Shown here: piece by piece, positions 46,991-57,201 of the stretch
How positions within the stretch are numbered: the stretch's first letter is position 1
How the letters are laid out: the number at the start of each line of letters is the position of its first letter
Assembly (NCBI GenBank): GCA_025024175.1
Contig: QCXZ01000086.1
Coordinates: 12,118,245-12,182,244, forward strand
From: Rhyzopertha dominica
Taxonomy: Eukaryota; Arthropoda; Insecta; Coleoptera; Bostrichidae
Direction: 5' to 3'
DNA: 64,000 bases
The notes under the pieces: generated by a model
Database searches by the model: none
What the model was told of the DNA's origin: nothing
What the model saw: the letters and a program-made list of their open reading frames with translations, nothing else
Translations under genes and position numbers: made by a program

Positions 46991-48833
46991 AGTGGTGAAA
47001 ACGCAAGGCAAGTGTTATTTTTTATTTTGAAGCTATTGCCAGTATAGTATGCACATCACATAAAATAAAAAAGGATTTTTTTACTTTATTTTGTAAGTTA
47101 TTGTTTAATAAAAACTATGGTAAAACCTGAGACTGACAATGTATCTCGTTTTAAAAGTTATTGCCAAAATAGTACACACAAGACACAAAGTAAAAAAAAA
47201 CTAATTTTCGCCTTGAATTTTAAAGAAAATCTAACCAGGGCAACACTTTTCAATTTGTTTTATAGGCTTTAATTTAAGAAAAATTGCGGTAAAAAACTGA
47301 AGTTGATAGCTTTTGTCATTTCAAACTTATTGCCAAAATAATAAGTACACGAACAACACATAACTGAGCAAATTATCCAATAATGGATCAATTTAATTTG
47401 CACTTCTAACGACTAGTCAAATAAAGATAAATAAAAGATATTAATATTTTCAAGCTTAACAATGTATTTTTAGTGGTTAAAATTAGGTATCTTATTACTG
47501 TCACGTTCAGTTTTACCATGTTTCTTGGGTTTAGGTAGGCCGTTGGTCTTAGACAATGGAGACAAATGTCAATATTTCAATAGCATTGATTGTATTTTAG
47601 TAGTTCTTGATTGTATCTTTTGAAAATAATTATTAAATGTATTTAAAAAATGCCGTTTACAAATGAAGAAATACCTAAATTTACTTACTTAAATACTTAG
47701 CCACTACCTATGGTAGAAAAGACAATTACTTGAAAATAAATCTTACTTCGGAATAATCGCATCTCTTCCGAGTTTGCAAATGACATTTATTTCTAATTTA
47801 CTAGTTATTATACTGCCGACTTCTTTTCTCTTGTATTGACATATCCGAATTATAAACAATAAGAGAATTATAACCATTAGATATAAAATATAAAATTTTG
47901 AGCTTTTAATAAAATCAATATTCTGTGAATAGATTTAGAAAAATACAGTTGTATAAGTCATTAAAGGTACAAATTACACTCAATTACTGTCGAATAAATT
48001 AGGAAATGAGTTGCTCGGTTGTGTGGTGTGTATGTTATTTTCCTAATAACTTCTAAAATATAATAACAATCAATCTTGGGTTTTAACCATAGTTTTTGTT
48101 CAATAATAGCCTGCAAAACAAAGTTCAAAATTGTATATCACTCTATTTAATTTTTTCCGGAAATAAAGGACGGACCTACTTTTTTTGTGTTGTGTGTCCT
48201 ATTTTAACAGTAATTTTAAAACGAGAACAGCTATCAACCACATCAGCAGTTTTTCCTCAAATAATAGCCTACAAAACAAAATGAAAAAACGAATGTCTTA
48301 TAGGTACACTTTTATCTTTAGAAATCAAGGAGAAAAATTTTTCTTTATTTTGTCTTGAGTGTACTATTTGGGCAATAGAGAAATCGCGAAAATTATGATA
48401 ATTCTAAAAATAGCANCTTCTGTAGCTATTTAGAGAAACCAATTTTGAAACAATTTAGCATTAATATTAATCCTCTTGAAACTCCTAAATGAGCCTTAGC
48501 TCGTTAAGGGGTTGAGACGTTTAAGAAGTTTTGAGGCTATTTTAGTTTGTAGTGACGTTACTGTGACAACCAGAGAAAAAATATTGTAATGAAACTTTTA
48601 AGTAATTAAACACAGATTTTAAAGATTCTATTTGCCATTACATTTTATCGGCAAATTTTGGATTTATTTGCATCTATTTGTAACGTGATGTCAAATACGC
48701 CCCCTATCGGGACACTTAGGAACTTAAAATATTTTTAGTGAATTTGTCTATGTTTTAATACAAAAGTCTTTACTCAAAGCGATATCGTTACAGGTTTTCA
48801 AGATACAGCCACTCCGTACCCTTAGTGAATCTG
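46502..48833. mobile_element. TA-adjacent foldback element, CAGGGTTATTCACTAAGG family
   Basis: The left end CAGGGTTATTCACTAAGGGT and the right end, the complement of CAGATTCACTAAGGGTACGG, are inverted. The arms carry matching blocks such as a CGCCCCCTA segment near 48696 and GGGGGCGTATTT near 46634, plus inverted TAGCCTACAAAACAAAATG-like sequence near 46975 and 48268. The centre (47340-48040) is unique AT-rich sequence. Part of the arm sequence (AAGATACAGCCG, GAAATACGCC-CCTAG) is shared with the element at 24321-26589. Confidence 0.8.
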
Positions 48834-48839
48834 TTATAT

Positions 48840-49142
48840 AAGATGGCTTCGGTCTCGAATACTCCGCTTTAAAAATATTTTCGTGTTTTCCCACTTCCCA
48901 TCATACCGGAAGTTGAAGTTGAAAACATGTGGCCTATTCAACTTTACAAAAGTGTTTTAAACACGAGAATGTGTTTTGTATTTGAAATACTTCATTATTT
49001 TAGTGTAAACTTAAGGAAAAGTTTTTATGTATTTATTTCATTTAATTATTATTAATTAATATTTAACTTACCATTTTATAATGCTTGACCAGAGTGTCAG
49101 GAAATTTCTTTGAATATTCGCAAGAAAGAACAAACAGAAGCT
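48840..49142. other. Spacer, no gene seen
   Basis: No coding pattern recognised between the foldback and the MULE duplication site. Confidence 0.5.
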
Positions 49143-49153
49143 TTGGTTTTCGG

Positions 49154-49921
49154 CAGTGATGGGCGTTTACGCGTAAATTATAATTTTCTACATTACTACA
49201 TTACATTACCCGCGTAGAAAATGTAGATAAAGCATTTTGGCGTAGATTTTGAGTAGATAATATGAGACGAGTATATTATGGCTATTGTATATTAAGTGTA
49301 TTGTGCAAATTATTTTGTTCCAATTTCCCTGTTTTATGGATCAATTCTTTGAAATTTTTAAAGCACTGCAGTTTTTTAATATTTATATTACAAATTTACA
49401 TAACTTATTTTAGTAAGTCATCAGAGTACCCAAACGGTTTTCTTACTTCTTTGGGACAAAACATGCGTTTCGAAGTCTTTTCTTTTACGAGTATATTAGG
49501 TATAATAGGTAGCATNTGAAATAGCTCGTCTTCTTCCGTTTATAGACAAGAAAGATAATAAAATCATAGTTTACCGTCATTTAAGAACCCATTGACCCTT
49601 TGAGGGCTCCAAAGCACGCTTGTGCCTTCTGGCCCTAACAACTGTATGCCGAAACAAGTTATTGTTGTTTAACGTGTGTCTAGTTATTTTAATTACAACG
49701 AAGTAGTATTTTGTTTAGTTAGGAAGCAACAAAAATAATAATATACAAAATAATACTGTCATTTGAGGCATTTAGAGCTGTTAAAAGTACTAAATATTAC
49801 TAATTTGCTGTTTATCTGCATAATGTTATTTTCTACAGTAGACTTTTAAAGTAGAATATTACATAGTTTACGCGTAGATAATGGCGTAATCTACATAGAA
49901 TATTCTACGCGCCTATCACTG
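49154..49921. mobile_element. Non-autonomous hAT (768 bp) with exact 8-bp TSD
   Basis: GTTTTCGG is duplicated at 49146-49153 and 49922-49929. Termini are CAGTGATGGGCG and, from the right, CAGTGATAGGCG. Subterminal zones hold repeated inverted ACGCGTAGA/TCTACGCGT-like motifs. No transposase. It landed two bases inside the MULE's left end. Confidence 0.93.
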
Positions 49922-50561
49922 GTTTTCGGTTATATGACGTTTCACCCCCGCCGTTTCGTCCCCGGACAGTTAAATGACGAGTTTGGCAAAACAGCTTTTT
50001 AAAAACTTTATTTTTACACAAACTGTCATTTGACAATAACAATTAATGCCTAGCTACTTCGATATGCCCTCGGGCAGCATAACACTAATGTTGTTGTTTA
50101 CAATAAATTTTTAGTATTTATACAATAAAAATGAACTATGTAAGCGGTTTAAAAACAATAAAGTATTGTAAGCATTAATTATGCGCACCAAGATATTTAA
50201 AACACTAAATCTATTGTCTTGGCCGTCAAGGTGACCCTGGGGCGGACAAGGTGACTTGTGGGACGTACAGGGTGGCCCATGTAACTGGACGTTTGGCTCC
50301 TGTACCGATTCGCCCACGACGGTTTCTCCCTCCATAAATAATACAAACATAACCTTTAGAAATATATTTATTTAAAATTCAAAATTATGTGCGGTGCCTA
50401 ATAAATAATCCATATTGTTTATCTGCCATAGCTATCGACGATATTTTTTATCCATGTTGAAATCATACGATTATTATTAGTTTTAGGTTTAACACCTAAT
50501 AATAATTGTGAAACCTCATATCTACGCAGAGACTGTTTTTTTTTTAATTATTTATAAACCG

Positions 50562-50720
50562 ACAAATGTTTGGAAAGGAATTACCATCAGTGCTTTGAAA
50601 ATTGCGATGCCATTCTTCAAATGTTGTTGTTTATCTTGTGGTGATCATTTAATGTTCTGTTGTACACATTCCACATTTCAATAGTAAACTGACGAACTGG
50701 TCTTTGTCTTCTTGACGTAG
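50562..50720 (-). pseudogene. Decayed MULE transposase C-terminal segment
   Basis: The minus strand reads QRPVRQFTIEMWNVYNRTLN then KINNNI, and after a one-base shift EEWHRNFQ...FPNI. This is the WN.YNR...R.NN.IEGWH..F...HP.IW pattern of arthropod MULE transposases. Other parts of the protein were not recovered, so the element is non-autonomous. Confidence 0.75.
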
Positions 50721-51392
50721 TTCACGCCTAGTATTTTACTTGAAATAACAGTCCGCAGTGTATTTACATAAATCTGGTTTTGTCTTAGCTCCTCCAATTT
50801 ATCCAGTTTCTTCATATATGCCTTTGTGTTAAAAAGCTTTTCGTATGCCGATTAATTTAGCTTTTATTTTGGATTCTACATGTCTGAGAAGATCAAATTG
50901 AAGAGCAAAAAGTAAATATGTAGGTATTCTAATATCCATCATGTCTAGAGGGTTTCCTATATCTAAAAAAATCCTAAACAGGTATAGTATTTCATTTCCT
51001 AATATCTGCCTATGTTTATCCCTTTCCAGTTAATTTTTGTCAGTATATGTCTCGTTGATTTTAGGTACTTATATAATGTTTTTGTATTTGCTATTTATTG
51101 AAATTACACTTAAATTATTTATTCTCTTATGTGATTAAAAAATATCCCAACCTTATCAAAAAGTGGGCAAAAAAACACCTTGTTTTTCTGTACAATAGGC
51201 TTGACATTACGAGAGATGCCGATATATTTTCAAAATAAACTGAATAAATTGAAATTTGAAGAAAAAATGTGAGAAATTTTACTCAGGGGTGAAAAGGACG
51301 GTGGCGAAACGGAGTCAGGGGCGAAAGGGTGGGGGCGAAACGNCCGTATCCCTTGGTTTTCCATGCGCTGAAGTAGTTGTATTGTGGCACGC

Positions 51393-52850
51393 GGGTCCGT
51401 TAAGTTAGCTCCGCCATGTTGAGCAATTTTTTTGAAAACATTGCTCCAGATTGCCCTGAGCTAGCTCCAGCTAGCTCCACTAAAGAGAAAGCTAGCTCCA
51501 CCTTACTTGAGTAGTTATAAGCTCATCATTGCGGGGGGGGGGTAACTTAACGTTATCCTCGCCATGTCCTCAAATCTGTTTCAAAAGCTAGCTCCAGCTA
51601 GCTCCACTAAAGAGAAAGCTAGCTCCACCTTACTTGAGTAGTTATAAGCTCATCATTGCGGGGGGGGGGCTAACTTAACGTTATCCTCGCCATGGCCTCA
51701 AATCTGTTTCAAAAGCTAGCTCCAGCTTGCCCAGAGCTAGCTCCAGCTAGCTCCACTAAAGAGAAAGCTAGCTCCACCTTACTTGAGTAGTTATAAGCTG
51801 ATCATTGCGGGGGGGCTAACTTAACGTTATCCTCGCCATGGCCTCAAATATGTTTCAAAACCTAGCTCCAGCTTTCCCAGAGCTAGCTCCAGCTAGCTTC
51901 ACTAAAGAGAAAGCTAGCTCCACCTTACTTGAGTAGTTATAAGCTCACCATTGCGGGGGGTGCTAACTTAACGTTATCCTCGCCATGGCCTCAAATATGT
52001 TTCAAAACCTAGCTCCAGCTTGCCCAGAGCTAGCTCCAGCTTGCCCAGAGCTAGCTCCAGCTAGCTCCACTAAAGAGAGAGCTAGCTCCACCTTACTTGA
52101 GTAGTTATAAGCTCATCATTTCTGGGAGTGCTATCTTAACTTTATCCTCGCCATNGCCTCAAATTTGTTTCAAAAGCTAGCTCCAGCTTGTCCAGAGCTA
52201 GCTCCAAGCTTGCCCGGAGCTAGCTCCAGCTTGCCCAGAGCTAGCTCCAGCTAGCTCCACTAAAGAGAAAGCTAGCTCCACCTTACTTGAGTAGTTATAA
52301 GCTCATCATTTCTGGGAGTGCTAACTTAACGTTATGCTCGCCATGGCCTCAAATGTGTTTCAAAAGCTAGCTCCAGCTTGCCCAGAGCTAGCTCCAGCTA
52401 GCTCCACAAAAGAGAAAGCTAGCTCCACCTTACTTGAGTAGTTATAAGCTCATCATTTCGGGGGTGCTAACTTAACGCCATCCTCGCCACTGTGTCAAAT
52501 CTGTTTCAAAACCTAGCTCCAGCTTGCCCAGAGCTAGCTCCAGCTAGCTCCACTATAGAGAAAGCTAGCTCCATCTTATTTGAGTAATTATAAGCTCATA
52601 ATTTCGGGGGGTGCTCACTTAACGCTATCCTCGCCACTGTTTCAAATCTGTTTTAAAACCTAGCTCCACTATAGAGAAAGCCAGCTCCACCTCACTTGAG
52701 TAGTATAAGCTCATCACTTAGGAGGGTGCTAACTTAACGCTATCCTCGCCACTGTTTCAAAACCTAGCTCCAGGTAGCCCAGGGCTAGCTCTAGCTAGTT
52801 CCGCTATAGACAAAGTTAGCTCCATCCCAATTTCCATAATTTTCAGGAAA
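51393..52850. repeat. Left-arm tandem array, about 146-bp unit rich in GCTAGCTCC
   Basis: About nine units, marked by a CCTCGCCAT/CT landmark near 51563, 51686, 51831, 51978, 52145, 52336, 52482, 52629 and 52744 (spacing 115-191). Each contains AGCTAGCTCCAGC blocks, CACCTTACTTGAGTAGTTAT, a G-run of variable length and GCTAACTTAACG. The element terminus is itself a degenerate unit. Length differences come from varying numbers of GCTAGCTCCAGCTTGCCC sub-blocks. Confidence 0.92.
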
Positions 52851-54034
52851 AGAAGATTTAGCTCCGCCATTTTGATCGGTCGATCTGAAAAAATAGCTCC
52901 ACATCATTTGGGGCTGTCTTTAGTTAGCTCCGTTCTTAAAAAGCTAGCTACATTCAGCTACGTTCAGAAAAAATATTATGACAGTTAGCCCCACAATTTT
53001 GTCGTGTCGATATGAGAAGCTAAATCCGTGTGGTAGGTCTCAACTTTATATCATATTATAATAATAGTAATAAGTTTTATAGGCCTGCAGATCATCTACA
53101 TTTGCAATTTCCAAAGTAACGGACAAACATGAGTAAATGGTAGAACAAAAATATATTTTTAGTGTTATTGAAACAGCGTAGTGGCAATACGCCAAAAATA
53201 TCACATTATTATGAGTTGTAATTAAGTTGTGTTGAGTTAAAATACAATTCTGATGAACGAAGTGTTTAATTGACTGTGTACATAGCATTTAGCTTAGTTG
53301 AAATAGTTGTACCGGAAACGGTTAAAGTCAGGGGGGCGTGTTCCAGGTATCCGAATCGCAGAAAAACGATAGGGGCTTAGATACGATTGGTAGGTTTAAC
53401 AGACATAAAATTTAATACTTAATGCTTTAATCATAGCATTCACGTTATGAAATCAAAAAGTCAAAACTTAATTCAATGTAGTAACTAANATAATGAACGC
53501 AATACTTTCGTAACATCAGCTATCCTGTATACATACAAGTGCAGAGTTTTAAGCATGGCGCAATCTTTACAGTTGTTCGGTAACGAAAAACCCTTGTACA
53601 AATAACGTTTATCGAATTTGAGTTTCTTTATAGATTGTATGAAAACAATCATATTATTTATAAAGAAGTAAAAAAATAAAAATTAAANTCCCGAGATGTT
53701 ACCAAAATGGAATTACCTATATTCAAAAGGTCCAAGCATTGACTTTCCCAGATTCGTTCAATCTGAATCATTTTTTAAGCAATCAGAAAATTAATTGTCA
53801 TAATTTGTAAGCTATAAATCATAATTTGTAAGCTAGTAGTATTGTACATAGTTGTTGTATAACAATAGAGGATATGAAAGTTTCTTAAATGTTTCACAAA
53901 TAATTTGTAAGATCTCTGTAACATATCCAGTGTTTCGGTGTAAAATTGGCGAAATATATCAGACAGCAGTGTGTGATGTAGGGGAGGCGAGTTAAATTAA
54001 AAAGTAAAGTAAAGAAATGAAAGAGTTGTGTTTA

Positions 54035-54427
54035 TTATACAGAGTAGAAGAAACATGCTGCTCTCACTACAGAATATGGCATGACTATTTGCTTCTTCAA
54101 AAGAAGGTCGTTATAAAGTTCCCACTTGCCATTATGACGATAACAGTAGGCAACAAAGTGGCCTACAGAAGTTGGGGTAGCACACCCCTGGTATCCTACT
54201 ACTCCTCTTAATACGTATTCCGAGTCATTTACCTGTATTCTTTTTGGCACGTCTTCTAAATTGATCTGCACTTCGCAGGTGTTCGAAATAATGCTCAACG
54301 GTTCTATTAAAATAGAGTTACCTTTCAGCTCAATTCTACCTTCGACTTTTCTATAGCCACATAAACATATTTTTGTAATTGTAGTGGGTGCCAATAACGA
54401 CAGAAATTTTGTTTCCAGCTCCAACAC
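54035..54427 (-). CDS. USP-like (peptidase C19) C-terminal segment, left arm
   Basis: The 130-residue minus-strand ORF reads NSILIEPLSIISNTCEVQIN, then YVLRGVVGYQG, then GHFVAYCYRHNGKWELYNDL and VVRAACFFYSV. The Y.LRGVV.Y.G...GHFVAY......WELYND arrangement corresponds to the C-terminal His box of ubiquitin-specific proteases, with the catalytic His and later Asn/Asp recognisable. The N-terminal Cys box is absent, so this is either a last exon or a cargo fragment. Its N-terminus extends into the unpaired centre (MLELETKFLSLLAP), so this copy preserves more sequence than its mirror. Source and activity are unknown. Confidence 0.6.
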   Translation of the reverse strand: MLELETKFLSLLAPTTITKICLCGYRKVEGRIELKGNSILIEPLSIISNTCEVQINLEDVPKRIQVNDSEYVLRGVVGYQGCATPTSVGHFVAYCYRHNGKWELYNDLLLKKQIVMPYSVVRAACFFYSV

Positions 54428-54481
54428 ATTATCGATGCAAACTGAAATGAGCTTTAGGTTAACTGCGTTTGCTGTATTGCA

Positions 54482-54817
54482 ATGTTGACAGGCTTCTATT
54501 TGAGAGCATATTTGAGATGTTCGGAATATGGTAACTGTATTTTAATAGAACCGTTGAGCATTATTTCGAACACCTGCGAAGTGCAGATCAATTTAGAAGA
54601 CGTGCCAAAAAGAATACAGGTAAATGACTCGGAATACGTATTAAGAGGAGTAGTAGGATACCAGGGGTGTGCTACCCCAACTTCTGTAGGCCACTTTGTT
54701 GCCTACTGTTATCGTCATAATGGCAAGTGGGAACTTTATAACGACCTTCTTTTGAAGAAGCAAATAGCCATGCCATATTCTGTAGTGAGAGCAGCATGTT
54801 TCTTCTACTCTGTATAA
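54482..54817 (+). CDS. USP-like (peptidase C19) C-terminal segment, mirrored in right arm
   Basis: Inverted copy of the preceding ORF. From ILIEPLS to the C-terminus it differs only at a few residues (for example KKQIAMPYS versus KKQIVMPYS), but its first 20 residues (MLTGFYLRAYLRCSEYG) are unrelated and come from the unpaired centre. Both copies read outward from the centre. It is probably not an independent gene; the near identity reflects the young or homogenised palindrome. Confidence 0.5.
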   Translation: MLTGFYLRAYLRCSEYGNCILIEPLSIISNTCEVQINLEDVPKRIQVNDSEYVLRGVVGYQGCATPTSVGHFVAYCYRHNGKWELYNDLLLKKQIAMPYSVVRAACFFYSV

Positions 54818-55959
54818 TAAACACAACTCTTTCATTTCTTTACTTTACTTTTTAATTTAACTCGCCTCCCCTACATCACACACTGCTGTCTGATATATTT
54901 CGCCAATTTTACACCGAAACACTGGATATGTTACAGAGATCCTACAAATTATTTGTGAAACATTTAAGAAACTTTCATATCCTCTATTGTTATACAACAA
55001 CTATGTACAATACTACTAGCTTACAAATTATGATTTATAGCTTACAAATTATGACAATTAATTTTCTGATTGCTTAAAAAATGATTCAGATTGAACGAAT
55101 CTGGGAAAGTCAATGCCTGGACCTTTTGAATATTGGTAATTCCATTTTGGTAACATGTCGGGAATTTAATTTTTATTTTTTTACTTCTTTATAAATAATA
55201 TGATTGTTTTCATACAATCTATAAAGAAACTCAAATTCGATAAACGTTATTTATACAAGGGTTTTTCGTTACCGAACAACTGTAAAGATTGCGCCATGCT
55301 TAAAACTCTGCACTTGTATGTCTACAGGATAGCTGATGTTACGAAAGTATTGCGTTCATTATTTTAGTTACTGCATTGAATTAAGTTTTGACTTTTGATT
55401 TCATAACGTGAATGCTATGATTAAAGCATTAAGTATTAAATTTTATGTCTGTTAAACCTACCAATCGTATCTAAGCCCCTATCGTTTTTCTGCGATTCGG
55501 ATACCTGGAAGACGCCCCCCTGATTTTAACCGTTTCCGGTACAACTATTTCAACTACGCTAAATGCTATGTACACAGTCAATTAAACACTTCGTTCATCA
55601 GAATTGTATTTTAACTCAACACAACTTAATTACAACTCATAATAATGTGATATTTTTGGCGTATTGCCACTACGCTGTTTCAATAACACTAAAAATATAT
55701 TTTTGTTCTACCATTACTCATGTTTGTCCGTTACTTTGGAAATTGCAAATGTAGATGATCTGCAGGCCTATAAAAATTATTACTATTATTATAATATGAT
55801 ATAAAGCTGAGACCTACCACACGGATTTAGCTTCTCATATCGACACGACAAAATTGTGGGGCTGTCATAATATTTTTTCTGAACGTAGCTGAATGTAGCT
55901 AGCTTTTTAAGAACGGAGTTAACTGAAGACAGCCCCAAATGATGTGGAGCTATTTTTTC

Positions 55960-57106
55960 AGATCGACCGATCAAAATGGCGGAGCTAAATCTTCTTTTCC
56001 TGAAAATTATGGAAATTGGGATGGAGCTAACTTGGTCTATAGCGGAGCTAGCTAGAGCTAGCCCTGGGCTACCTGGAGCAAGGTTTTGAAACAGTGGCGA
56101 GGATAGCGTTAAGTTAGCACCCTCCTAAGTGATGAGCTTATACTACTCAAGTGAGGTGGAGCTGGCTTTCCCTATAGTGGAGCTAGGTTTTAAAACAGAT
56201 TTGAAACAGTGGCGAGGATAGCGTTAAGTGAGCACCCCCCGAAATGATGAGCTTATATTTACTCAAGTAAGATGTAGCTAGCTTTCTCTATAGTGGAGCT
56301 AGCTGGAGCTAGCTCTGGGCAAGCTGGAGCTAGGTTTTGAAACAGATTTGACACTGTGACGAGGATGGCGTTAAGTTAGCACCCCCGAAATGATGAGCTT
56401 ATAACTNCTCAAGTAAGGTGGAGCTAGCTTTCTCTTTAGTGGAGCTAGCTGGAGCTNGCTCTGGGCNAGCTGGAGCTAGCTTTTGAAACACATTNGAGGC
56501 CATGGCGAGGATAACGNTNAGTTAGCACTCCCAGAAATGATGAGCTTATAACTACTCAAGTAAGGTGGAGCTAGCTTTCTCTTTAGTGGAGCTAGCTCTG
56601 GGCAAGCTGGAGCTAGCTTTTGAAACAGATTTGAGGCCATGGCGAGGATAACGTTAAGTTAGCACTCCCAGAAATGATCAGCTTATAACTACTCAAGTAA
56701 GGTGGAGCTAGCTCTCTCTTTAGTGGAGCTAGCTGGAGCTAGCTCTGGGCAAGCTAGAGCTAGCTTTTGAAACAGATTTGAGGCTATGGCGAGGATAATG
56801 TTAAGTTAGCACTCCCAGCAATGATGAGCTTATAACTACTCAAGTAAGGTGGAGCTAGCTTTCTCTTTAGTGGAGCTAGCTGGAGCTAGCTCTGGGCAAG
56901 CTGGAGCTATCTTTTGAAACAGATTTGAGGCCATGGCGAGGATAACGTTAAGTTAGCCCCCCCCCCCCCGCAATGATGAGCTTATAACTACTCAAGTAAG
57001 GTGGAGCTAGCTTTCTCTTTAGTGGAGCTAGCTGGAGCTAGCTCTGGGCAAGCTGGAGCTAGCTTTTGAAACAGATTTGAGGCCATGGCGAGGATAACGT
57101 TAAGTT
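55960..57106. repeat. Right-arm tandem array, proximal part
   Basis: Inverted counterpart of the array at 51393-52850, with landmark GGCGAGGATA recurring about every 145 bp. Interrupted by the LINE at about 57107; the remainder is at 61092-61390. Confidence 0.92.
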
Positions 57107-57201
57107 TGTAATAATAGTAATAGTAATCTTTATTTTGAAATATATAGTATATAACAAAATAGTAGTCCAAAATCAATAACAATTATTACCTGGAAAGATA
57201 A

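Larger units (their letters stand above)
49143..51361 (-). mobile_element. MULE-type element with exact 9-bp TSD, split by a hAT
   Basis: TTGGTTTTC occurs at 49143-49151 and 51353-51361. The element proper (49152-51352 minus the hAT) has inverted ends GGTTATATGACGTTTC-ACCCCC and, from the right, GGGATACGGNCGTTTCGCCCCC. Both ends are rich in repeated CGTTTCGCCCC motifs. A decayed MULE transposase segment lies inside on the minus strand. The 9-bp duplication agrees with Mutator-like elements. Confidence 0.85.

Noticed and set aside
50111..50350. 79-codon proline-rich minus-strand ORF
   Set aside because: Lies in the repeated CGTTTCGCCC-type sequence of the MULE; composition follows the repeat and no family resemblance exists.
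51393..52850. CRISPR-like regular repeats
   Set aside because: Units are contiguous and about 146 bp, with no unique spacers, in a eukaryotic transposon arm.
53046..53288. 80-codon ORF mirrored at 55563-55754
   Set aside because: Its presence in both arms follows from the palindrome; the peptide has no recognisable feature.
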